A stretch of DNA of 7,433 nt from Clostridia bacterium (GTDB lineage: Bacteria; Bacillota_A; Clostridia; Christensenellales; UBA1242), in assembly GCA_017508345.1 (NCBI GenBank), contig JAFVZD010000073.1, positions 1 to 7,433 on the forward strand, written 5' to 3'. The stretch's first letter is position 1. Each line of letters begins with the position of its first letter. The notes under the pieces are model-generated. The model made no database searches, was not told where the DNA came from, and saw only the letters and a list, made by a program, of their open reading frames with translations. The translations under genes were made by a program, and so were the position numbers. Shown here piece by piece: positions 1-5,753 of this stretch.

Positions 1-2
1 GT

Positions 3-308
3 AGAATGACCTACAATGTACCTACAGTGAATGGTTGGTACAGGTATATGGGTGTGAGTGTAGTGGACTCAAATAACGGTATTCAGAGTCTAATAGGCCT
101 ACCTGCAAGCAGTACATCTTTAGTGAGTGGAAATAGTGGTCTTTGTGACTACTACTGGGTAAGTATAATTGAGGCAGCTACTTATGGTATTCATAGTGGG
201 GGTGCTGCTGACACTGCAGAGTATGCGGGAATATTTTCTTATTATGTGGGGAATTATATTACACTTACTAATCCTAGCGTTGGCTTGCGTTCTATGCTTA
301 TTACCTAA
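3..308 (+). CDS. C-terminal fragment of an unrecognised Gly/Ser/Tyr-rich protein
   Basis: The reading frame is open from the left edge (the codon before the first ATG at 6 is sense) and stops with TAA at 306-308, so this is most likely the last 101 or so residues of a larger protein rather than a complete gene. No ribosome binding site precedes the ATG at 6. The visible part is rich in Gly, Ser, Tyr, Val and Ile, has no long hydrophobic helix, no cysteine cluster and few charged residues, and looks like beta-rich extracellular or phage-structural sequence. It ends in a short Leu-Arg-Ser-Met-Leu-Ile-Thr tail. I do not recognise the family and assign no function. A strong intrinsic terminator follows 18 bases after the stop, so this gene is transcriptionally separate from the ribosomal operon downstream. 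Confidence 0.6.
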   Translation, partial: RMTYNVPTVNGWYRYMGVSVVDSNNGIQSLIGLPASSTSLVSGNSGLCDYYWVSIIEAATYGIHSGGAADTAEYAGIFSYYVGNYITLTNPSVGLRSMLIT

Positions 309-325
309 CTAATTTTTACCAAACT

Positions 326-364
326 ACAATCACCCAATCACTAGCAGGGTGGTTGTTTCTTTTT
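326..364 (+). terminator. Rho-independent terminator of the upstream partial gene
   Basis: A 10-bp stem pairs 326-335 (ACAATCACCC) with 347-356 (GGGTGGTTGT), containing one T-G wobble. The loop has 11 bases, and the T-rich tract 356-364 has one interrupting C. It lies 18 bases after the stop codon of the partial gene and ends 4 bases before the first copy of the direct repeat, so read-through into the repeat array from the left should be low. Confidence 0.85.
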
Positions 365-367
365 GGG

Positions 368-601
368 GATAAACATCCTTATAATCTGCATGTACACTAT
401 TATTTAAACACATCAACAGTAGCAGTATTCAAGGATAAACATCCTTATAATCTGCATCTACACTATTATCGGTATTGGTAATAGTAGTAAATTTGATTAT
501 GATAAACATCCTTATAATCTGCATCCACACTATTATACCCCCGCTTCAAAAACGCAAAATAGAGGGATAACCATCCTTATAATCTGCATGCACACTATTA
601 T
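368..601. repeat. CRISPR-like array: four 36-bp direct repeats with 29-31 bp spacers
   Basis: Four copies lie at 368-403, 434-469, 501-536 and 566-601. Each begins GATAA, carries CCTTATAATCTGCAT in the middle and ends ACACTATTAT. Spacers at 404-433 (30 bp), 470-500 (31 bp) and 537-565 (29 bp) are unrelated to one another. The 36/30 geometry is what type II, V and VI CRISPR arrays use. The copies differ only at repeat positions 25-26 (GT, CT, CC, GC in order) and at position 6 (A, but C in the last copy). Internal variation in every copy is unusual for a CRISPR, no cas gene is visible, and no clear leader is present. The array sits between a terminator and the rpsF promoter, and I see no coding potential in it. 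Repeat structure is certain. CRISPR identity is perhaps 40 percent likely; alternatives are a lineage-specific intergenic repeat or a tandem set of protein-binding or RNA elements. Orientation is unknown. Confidence 0.85.
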
Positions 602-620
602 CTCCCTCAATCTTTCATAT

Positions 621-641
621 TTTATCCTCAATTTATCCAAA
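621..641 (+). other. Tandem TTTATCC motifs, DnaA-box-like
   Basis: The 7-mer TTTATCC occurs at 621-627 and 632-638, exactly 11 bp apart, about one helical turn. Read as 9-mers, 622-630 (TTATCCTCA) and 633-641 (TTATCCAAA) each differ by one base from the classical DnaA box TTATCCACA. The pair lies 19 bases upstream of the rpsF -35 element, so it could bind a regulator. In AT-rich intergenic DNA such near matches also arise by chance, so the DnaA reading is speculative. Confidence 0.25.
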
Positions 642-659
642 AAATATTCACAAAACATC

Positions 660-688
660 TTGCCAAATTTGTTTTGTTGTGATATACT
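660..688 (+). promoter_or_regulatory. Sigma-A promoter of the rpsF-ssb-rpsR operon
   Basis: TTGCCA (660-665) and TATACT (683-688) are separated by exactly 17 bases, and the -10 is preceded by TGA (680-682), an extended -10 element. Transcription should start near 695, giving a leader of about 78 nt before the rpsF start at 773. Confidence 0.75.
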
Positions 689-699
689 TAAATCCGAAT

Positions 700-746
700 T
701 GCAAAATATTACTTGCATTCCTTGCCCCAGTCATGAGTATTGGGGC
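700..746 (+). promoter_or_regulatory. Structured 5' leader of rpsF, possible S6:S18 autoregulatory site
   Basis: The predicted leader contains a GC-rich hairpin in otherwise AT-rich DNA. GCCCCA (724-729) pairs with TGGGGC (741-746) and is extended inward by G-T and T-A pairs to an 8-bp stem with a 7-base loop. A weaker hairpin, TGCAA (700-704) with TTGCA (713-717), precedes it. The structure ends 11 bases before the strong ribosome binding site and has no T tract after it, so it is not a terminator. In many bacteria the S6:S18 complex binds its own rpsF leader. I could not identify the characteristic CCG bulge within the stem (the only nearby CCG, at 694-696, lies at the predicted start site), so that assignment is inference from position. 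Confidence 0.4.
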
Positions 747-772
747 CATTAGTCCAAGAGGAGGTCGTGAAT

Positions 773-1060
773 ATGAATAAGTATGAGATGTACTACATTA
801 TCTCTGTTAATGCAGATGAGACTGAGCGTGAGCAAATCATCAAGACAATCAGTGACATCGTTACCACTAACGGCGGTACAGTAGACAAGCTAGATAGACA
901 AGGTATCAAGAAATTTGCTTATCCTATCCGTGACAAATCAGAGGGTTATTATGTGTTGATGAATTTCACCGCTGACCCAATTGTTTTGACCGAGATTGAG
1001 CAAAAGATGTCAATTACTGAGAACTTTGTCCGCAAAATGTTCTTAAAATTAGACAAATAG
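773..1060 (+). CDS. rpsF: 30S ribosomal protein S6
   Basis: The product is a 95-residue S6, a protein of the small-subunit platform that binds 16S rRNA as a heterodimer with S18. The sequence opens MNKYEMYYIISVNADETERE and contains the family signature region DRQGIKKFAYPIRDKSEGYYV, followed by the C-terminal segment ENFVRKMFLKLD, all in the expected order for the ferredoxin-like fold. Length is normal (family about 95-100). The start at 773 is chosen because GAGGAGGT (758-765) lies 7-8 bases upstream; an in-frame TTG at 740 would begin before this site and add a non-conserved tail. It is the first gene of rpsF-ssb-rpsR, with its stop 13 bases before ssb. Confidence 0.96.
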   Translation: MNKYEMYYIISVNADETEREQIIKTISDIVTTNGGTVDKLDRQGIKKFAYPIRDKSEGYYVLMNFTADPIVLTEIEQKMSITENFVRKMFLKLDK

Positions 1061-1073
1061 GGAGAAATAGCAA

Positions 1074-1490
1074 ATGAACAAAGTTTTTTTTATAGGTAAC
1101 CTGACTCGTGACCCTGAGGTTAGCGTAATCAACTCTGGGGTACAAGTATGCAGATTTGCAGTAGCGGAGAATTACCGCCCTTACAACAACAATACCGAGA
1201 CCAACAGAGAGGCAAACTTCTTTAATGTAGTGGCATGGCGTAATTTGGCTGAGTTGTGTGGCAAGTATTTGCGTAAAGGTAACAAGGTAGCAATAATTGG
1301 TACTATCCAAATGCGCACATATGAGCAAAATGGTGAGAGAAGGACCATAGTAGAGGTTGTGGCTGACAATGTAGAGTTTTTGACACCAAAGAATGCTGCC
1401 GAGGGTAGTGCTGAATATTCTGCACCAGCACCTGCACCAGACAAAGTTGTAGGATTGGAGCCAGTAGACGAGACAGATTTACCATTTTAA
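1074..1490 (+). CDS. ssb: Single-stranded DNA-binding protein
   Basis: This 138-residue SSB coats single-stranded DNA during replication, recombination and repair, and recruits partner proteins. The N-terminal OB fold covers about residues 1-107, starting MNKVFFIGNLTRDPEV. It includes the FNVVAWRNLAE core with its conserved tryptophan, the KGNKVAIIGTIQ strand, and EVVADNVEFL. A short linker of about 20 residues rich in Ala and Pro leads to the acidic C-terminal tip DETDLPF, the protein-interaction peptide of bacterial SSBs. The linker is shorter than in many Bacillota SSBs (total usually 150-175). The start has a GGGAG element (1060-1064) overlapping the rpsF stop region. The gene sits between rpsF and rpsR, the standard bacterial arrangement, and should be co-transcribed from the promoter at 660-688. 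Confidence 0.96.
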   Translation: MNKVFFIGNLTRDPEVSVINSGVQVCRFAVAENYRPYNNNTETNREANFFNVVAWRNLAELCGKYLRKGNKVAIIGTIQMRTYEQNGERRTIVEVVADNVEFLTPKNAAEGSAEYSAPAPAPDKVVGLEPVDETDLPF

Positions 1491-1524
1491 TTGATTATTA
1501 AATATTACAAAAAGGAGTAACATA

Positions 1525-1872
1525 ATGGCTGAGACAGAGAAAGAGCCTACAGCAGTAGAGGCTGTAGCTACCAAAGAGCCAGCAACAGAGAGCAAGACTC
1601 GTCGTCCTAGAGAGGGTGACGCTGAGCAAGCTGCTGCTACACCACACCGCCCACGCAAACAAATGGGTCGTCGCAAGGTTTGTCAATTCTGTGTAGACCA
1701 CATAGAGCACATTGACTACAAGGATGTAGCCAAGATTCGTAGATACATTGCTGAGAATGGTAAGATTATTTCCCGCCGTCAGACAGGTACATGTGCTAAG
1801 CACCAGAGAGAGATTACCACTGCTATCAAGCGTGCTAGATACATGGGCTTGATCTACTACAAGGGTGAGTAA
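1525..1872 (+). CDS. rpsR: 30S ribosomal protein S18, zinc-type, with N-terminal extension
   Basis: S18 pairs with S6 on the small-subunit platform. The conserved core runs from about residue 46 ([10 protein letters not shown]) through [28 protein letters not shown] and [13 protein letters not shown] to the end. The CxxC pair, the later cysteine and the histidine of GTCAKH form the potential zinc site of the C+ form of S18. The protein has 115 residues against the usual 75-80. The extra 40 or so residues are at the N terminus, low in complexity and rich in Ala, Glu, Thr and Pro, then Arg-rich near the core. The start is well supported by AAAGGAG (1511-1517), 7 bases before ATG, so the extension is likely real. 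The gene ends the operon 8 bases before a terminator hairpin. Confidence 0.95.
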   Translation: MAETEKEPTAVEAVATKEPATESKTRRPREGDAEQAAATPHRPRKQMGRRKVCQFCVDHIEHIDYKDVAKIRRYIAENGKIISRRQTGTCAKHQREITTAIKRARYMGLIYYKGE

Positions 1873-1880
1873 TAATACAA

Positions 1881-1912
1881 GAGACTAAGTATTACACTTA
1901 GCCTCTTTTTTT
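1881..1912 (+). terminator. Rho-independent terminator after rpsR
   Basis: The stem pairs GAGACTAAGT (1881-1890) with ACTTAGCCTC (1896-1905), with one A-C mismatch. The loop has 5 bases and is followed by seven Ts (1906-1912). It ends the rpsF-ssb-rpsR transcript. The opposite strand lacks a good T tract after the same hairpin, so it is less convincing as a terminator for the converging germination operon. Confidence 0.85.
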
Positions 1913-1944
1913 ATGTTTACCGTGGTGCAAAACACACTAACTAC

Positions 1945-1978
1945 AATTCAGTAATTTACCAAATCTATATTACTAATT
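1945..1978 (-). terminator. Possible weak stem-loop after the germination operon
   Basis: Directly after the C-subunit stop codon (minus strand), AATTAGTAAT (1978-1969) can pair with ATTACTGAATT (1955-1945) with one bulged base, giving a 10-bp AT-rich stem. It has no proper T tract, so it may only protect the 3' end or be fortuitous. No better terminator for the minus-strand operon is visible between the two converging genes. Confidence 0.25.
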
Positions 1979-3220
1979 TTACTCTGACTTTTCAATGAGT
2001 CTGGCACGCACCTCGATTACAATGTCCTGCATATAGCTCTCTGGATCATCCTTGCTATTTAGATATTTTTGCCAATCCCTATAATTGGCCATCTCAAACT
2101 TGTGATAAAAGTCCAATTTATCAAAATCATTTTCTCTAGACACTCGCATACACTCATTGACCTCGCTAGTGACCAATTGCTGAAACAAATCCTGCAAAAC
2201 TATGTCATTCTGGTCTATATCATTGCTGACTACTTTTTGATTGGTATCCACCAGCATGATAATTTTTGCATCCGTCTCAATTTCAATCAGCATGATAGGT
2301 TGGTTATTCTTAATTTTTGGTACAAAATTTACCTTTTGACCCAAGTTTTTTAATTGAATAGTCGCATCTTGAATTTTTCCCTTGCTGTATCCCTCAATAG
2401 TGAATATGTTTTGCCTAGTGCTACTATCCAGCCAATTAAAGCCCTTCATCTGTTCAAAATCCAATACACCTACATAGTCACCATCCACAAATACACATAC
2501 CTCGCCCTTGTTTGATATTTTCTTTGAGCCACTGCCTTGACTATCTTTTGCCGAGCCGCCGCTCTCCATAGCATCGCTACTACCACCGCCTTGACCTTGA
2601 GAACTATCTGATTGTCCATCTTCACTAGTCAAACTAATGCTAGGTATCACTGCAGTGCCACAAGGCGACATACTATTATTAAAGAAACTGAACATATCAA
2701 TCCTATCACTATACAGTTGTCTAGTATCAAAGCTAGCAATATCCACCAGTAGGTCTTGGCTGATTAATTCCTCTTTTGCTGTAGCAGACAACACATCTTT
2801 GGCTTTGTCCTGTGTGTGTATGATTAATGAATTGGTACCCAACTCATTATTGCGTATCACACCATCCAACAATTTCAACATATTATGTTGCTGGCATACC
2901 TCATCATTCACCACAATGGTAGAGCAGTGGGCCAATACCAGTGTCCTACCTATCTGCATCTCAATTTGCTCAAAACATGTGTTGATATCCTCTCCCTTGC
3001 CACTCAAATGTTGGAATTTTTGCCCAAAACCTTGTGTGGATTGAGGCTTGATAAATTGTGCAGTTACCTCCAATTGGCCAGCATCATTATCCACACCCAG
3101 TGTAGTCACAATAGCACTTACCTTAAATTGACTAGGTATGGTAAAGCTACTTGGCATGAGGACGAGCAAAAAACTTATTACGCTTAGTATTACTACCTTT
3201 GTTAATAATATTTTTTTCAT
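1979..3220 (-). CDS. gerAC: Ger(x)C-family spore germination protein (C subunit), no lipobox
   Basis: This is the C subunit of a GerA-type germinant receptor of the spore inner membrane, 413 residues. After a hydrophobic N-terminal segment (about residues 4-22), the sequence SAIVTTLGVDNDAGQLEVTA matches the first strand region of GerAC domain 1. The end (DFDKLDFYHKFEMANYRDWQKY, then IVIEVRARLIEKSE) matches domain 3. A Ser/Gly/Asp/Gln-rich linker (about residues 198-236) interrupts the domain 1-2 junction. Family members are normally lipoproteins with an LxGC lipobox followed by a Trp-containing motif. Here no cysteine occurs until about residue 82, so lipidation is not possible by the usual route. 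The ATG at 3220 is chosen because AAGGAG (3231-3226) lies 5 bases upstream; the GTG at 3226 overlaps that site. The gene overlaps the B subunit by 74 bp. The paralogue name (gerA, gerB or gerK) cannot be fixed. Confidence 0.88.
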   Translation of the reverse strand: MKKILLTKVVILSVISFLLVLMPSSFTIPSQFKVSAIVTTLGVDNDAGQLEVTAQFIKPQSTQGFGQKFQHLSGKGEDINTCFEQIEMQIGRTLVLAHCSTIVVNDEVCQQHNMLKLLDGVIRNNELGTNSLIIHTQDKAKDVLSATAKEELISQDLLVDIASFDTRQLYSDRIDMFSFFNNSMSPCGTAVIPSISLTSEDGQSDSSQGQGGGSSDAMESGGSAKDSQGSGSKKISNKGEVCVFVDGDYVGVLDFEQMKGFNWLDSSTRQNIFTIEGYSKGKIQDATIQLKNLGQKVNFVPKIKNNQPIMLIEIETDAKIIMLVDTNQKVVSNDIDQNDIVLQDLFQQLVTSEVNECMRVSRENDFDKLDFYHKFEMANYRDWQKYLNSKDDPESYMQDIVIEVRARLIEKSE

Positions 3221-4295
3221 TTTCACTCCTTTTTAGACAATTCAATATCACTAGCATCACAAATGTTATGATTAGTATTCCTAGTGCAAAATATTTACCA
3301 TATTCTACCGCATAATGCTCCAATATATTTAGGTCAAAATGCAGTATCCGACCTATTACATAAATCAGTACACACATACTCACCACAGGCACAAGTTTTG
3401 TATTCACCCTGTATATCTGACTAATACCAGTCTGTACAGCATAAAACATAATGGTAACAATACTGAGTAGATTTACCGTGCTAACAATGATACTTAGCCT
3501 ATTCAGATGCCCTAGGTCCGAAACAAACGGATTGAATTGTGTAATGTCACTTATTGCAAATTTTGAGTAAATTACCGTATATCCCAGCATATTATAGAAG
3601 CAAAAATCCATCAAACTTACGAATAATCCCACTCCTATACAACTGAGTATTGTGTTGCGTAACATATGCTCACTAACCTTTACCTTACCCATGAATGCTA
3701 GTAGTACCAACGAATTGCCTATATAAAAACACGAATTATATGTTCCATTTAGCATGCTACTTATCCCGTCCCTAAAATATGGCATATTGGTATCCAATGG
3801 TACTTGCCCCAATGTGTTTATAAATGCAGTGAGTAGCCCAATAGCCAAGAAAAAAATGAATATTTCTACACATTTACCCATAGTCTGCAAACCTTTGATA
3901 GAGATATATCCCGTGACAAAGAATGCTGGCAAATAATATAGTAGAGGTGGCAAATCTATATAAATAGTGTGTAGCAAAAATGAGTAAGTTTCTTGTAATA
4001 TATACAAGGCCTTGCAGAACAAAAATACACTAATTACACCTACTACAATTCCCGCACCTACTCGAGTAATCTTGCTAGACAAGTATTCTATAAATGTAAT
4101 ATCAGGATGTTTCTTGATTAGCCTAGTAATCAACCATATTAGCCCCAATTCTATCACTAGATTTAATAACACACTAAATATTGCATCGTGATTGGCATAG
4201 TTGTATATCACATGGGGTAGTGACATCATTTTTGATGTCAACACCGCAAATACCGCAAACAATATGTAATTTCTGCTACTTATTTTGCCCTTCAT
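3147..4295 (-). CDS. gerAB: GerAB-type spore germination permease (B subunit)
   Basis: This is the B subunit of the germinant receptor, an integral membrane protein of the amino acid/polyamine/organocation transporter superfamily that is thought to bind the germinant. At 382 residues it is nearly all hydrophobic, with about ten membrane segments. It starts KISSRNYILFAVFAVLTSKM and includes LLYYLPAFFVTGYISIKG and NSLVLLAFMG, typical of the spore permease family. A basic, Asn/Lys-rich tail of about 30 residues follows the last segment and is encoded in the region shared with the next gene. The ATG at 4295 is chosen: AGGAGG (4308-4303) lies 7 bases upstream, whereas the in-frame TTG at 4301 is only one base from it. 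It overlaps the A-subunit gene by 20 bp, which suggests translational coupling. Confidence 0.92.
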   Translation of the reverse strand: MKGKISSRNYILFAVFAVLTSKMMSLPHVIYNYANHDAIFSVLLNLVIELGLIWLITRLIKKHPDITFIEYLSSKITRVGAGIVVGVISVFLFCKALYILQETYSFLLHTIYIDLPPLLYYLPAFFVTGYISIKGLQTMGKCVEIFIFFLAIGLLTAFINTLGQVPLDTNMPYFRDGISSMLNGTYNSCFYIGNSLVLLAFMGKVKVSEHMLRNTILSCIGVGLFVSLMDFCFYNMLGYTVIYSKFAISDITQFNPFVSDLGHLNRLSIIVSTVNLLSIVTIMFYAVQTGISQIYRVNTKLVPVVSMCVLIYVIGRILHFDLNILEHYAVEYGKYFALGILIITFVMLVILNCLKRSENEKNIINKGSNTKRNKFFARPHAK

Positions 4296-5733
4296 TGCCA
4301 ATCCTCCTCTTTATTTTGCTAGGTATGCTTTGTGGCCTGTGTATCTGACTACACAATGGCTTTTTGATTAAGGCATCCTTTTGGTCACTGAGTATGAATG
4401 GTGCAACAGGTGCTAGATATGATGTCCTATAATTATCCATATTGGCTAAATATGCTACCAGCACCATAGCACCCACTATTATTCCATACAAGCCTAATAC
4501 TCCTCCTACTATTGTGAATATCAATCGCAAAGCAGATATCTGTGCAGTTTGCTCAGGTATTGTATAACTCATTACACCAGTTACCGCTACTATTAGTACC
4601 GCTGGTGGACTAATCAATCCTGCTTTTACCGCAGTGTCTCCCAAGATTAATGCGCCCACTACGGATAGTGCTAGTCCTAGATACCTAGGCATCCTGAGGC
4701 TTGCCTCATACAATACCTCGAATAGGAATATAATGAATAATACCTCCAAAAATGGTGGCAAAGGTATTCCCTGTATAGCATTCATAATTGTTACCAAAAA
4801 CTTGATAGGTATTATATTGTAATGATACAATAACATCGCTACATATGTACCCGGTAGTAATATGGCTATCACCACGCCAAAAAATCTTATCCACCTAAGG
4901 AATGTGGCTTTTGCCGGCACCGAATAATAGTCATCACTATTCTGCAAATCCTCAATAAGCAAGTAGGGTAGAGTGAGTGCAATAGGCGAGCCATCTACCA
5001 ATATTACCACTCGTCCTTCCAGTATCTTTGCTGTCGCTATATCCGGCTTTTCGGTAGAACCCACTTGCCTAAACAAACTGTGTCTGTGATGTCCTAGATA
5101 CGCAGATAAATAACTAGAATCCACCACACCATCAATATCAATTGCCTCCAATTTGTCCTTTATCATCTTGATTATACTGGGGTTGGCTACATTCTGTAGA
5201 TAACATATACGCACCTGCGTATGAGTTTCCCTACCAATCTGCATTTTCTCTATCACAAAATTGGTAGTCTTCAATCTCTTGCGTAATAGGCTGAGATTGA
5301 GATTGATATCCTCCACAAAGCCTTCTCTTGGCCCGCGTATGACTGCACTGGTAGGTGGTTCCGCAGGTTGCCTCGCTACCCATTTAGGGCATTGTATCTT
5401 GATTACTTCATTACACCCATCTATGTACAACATTCCAAATCCATTGAGTATTCCATCCTCGCAGTCTTTTTTGTCCTCAGCCAGACTCACTTGGGCAAAA
5501 CCTATTATACGCTTTTGACAATTATCTATGATTTCTCGACTATCCTTACCTATATCCATTCTCTGTATACACTCTATGACATTTTCCGATAATAGTAGTG
5601 CATCCACCGTATTTTCTAGATAAACGAGTACACAATTTTTGTGGTCCTTGCTCTCAAATTCTCGTGTGACTAGGTCTGTCGTGTTATTAAATTGCTTTTT
5701 GTATCCCTCAATAAATTTTTGAATGTCCTGCAT
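4276..5733 (-). CDS. gerAA: GerA-family spore germination protein (A subunit)
   Basis: This is the A subunit of the germinant receptor, which in related systems assembles with the B and C subunits in the spore inner membrane and contributes to the germinant-gated channel. It has 485 residues, normal for the family. A cytoplasmic N-terminal domain (about 1-280) contains the hallmark EPPTSAVIRGPREGFVED (125-142), then SSYLSAYLG and the EGRVVILVDGSP segment. A membrane domain follows, with hydrophobic stretches at about 284-302, 328-342, 351-364, 373-388 and 399-434 (probably two). The linking motif YTIPEQTAQISALRLIF is characteristic. A basic tail of about 40 residues ends the protein. The ribosome binding site (AAAAGGT, 7 bases before ATG) is weaker than those of the next two genes. 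It is the first gene of the operon, divergent from glnS. Confidence 0.95.
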   Translation of the reverse strand: MQDIQKFIEGYKKQFNNTTDLVTREFESKDHKNCVLVYLENTVDALLLSENVIECIQRMDIGKDSREIIDNCQKRIIGFAQVSLAEDKKDCEDGILNGFGMLYIDGCNEVIKIQCPKWVARQPAEPPTSAVIRGPREGFVEDINLNLSLLRKRLKTTNFVIEKMQIGRETHTQVRICYLQNVANPSIIKMIKDKLEAIDIDGVVDSSYLSAYLGHHRHSLFRQVGSTEKPDIATAKILEGRVVILVDGSPIALTLPYLLIEDLQNSDDYYSVPAKATFLRWIRFFGVVIAILLPGTYVAMLLYHYNIIPIKFLVTIMNAIQGIPLPPFLEVLFIIFLFEVLYEASLRMPRYLGLALSVVGALILGDTAVKAGLISPPAVLIVAVTGVMSYTIPEQTAQISALRLIFTIVGGVLGLYGIIVGAMVLVAYLANMDNYRTSYLAPVAPFILSDQKDALIKKPLCSQIHRPQSIPSKIKRRIGNEGQNK

Positions 5734-5753
5734 TTTATTTACCTTTTTTGTTT

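Noticed and set aside
368..601. Insertion sequence or transposon remnant
   Set aside because: There is no transposase frame, no terminal inverted repeats flanking a unit and no target duplication; the units are short, regularly spaced direct repeats.
533..718. Minus-strand open frame of 61 codons across the last repeat and the rpsF promoter
   Set aside because: It overlaps the repeat array and a well-supported promoter and leader, and its protein resembles no family I recognise.
724..746. Terminator in front of rpsF
   Set aside because: The hairpin is GC-rich but no T tract follows it, and it lies downstream of the promoter, immediately before the ribosome binding site.
740..772. Upstream TTG start for rpsF
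   Set aside because: It would precede the strong GAGGAGGT site at 758-765 and add residues absent from the S6 family; the ATG at 773 has correct spacing.
1014..1328. Minus-strand frame antisense to the rpsF end and ssb
   Set aside because: It lies opposite two certain genes and the composition is that of a shadow frame; the same applies to the other antisense frames over ssb, rpsR, the ger genes and glnS.
3221..3226. GTG start for the C subunit at 3226
   Set aside because: It overlaps the AAGGAG ribosome binding site itself; the ATG at 3220 is 5 bases downstream of that site.
4296..4301. TTG start for the B subunit at 4301
   Set aside because: It is one base from the AGGAGG, too close for initiation; the ATG at 4295 is ideally placed.
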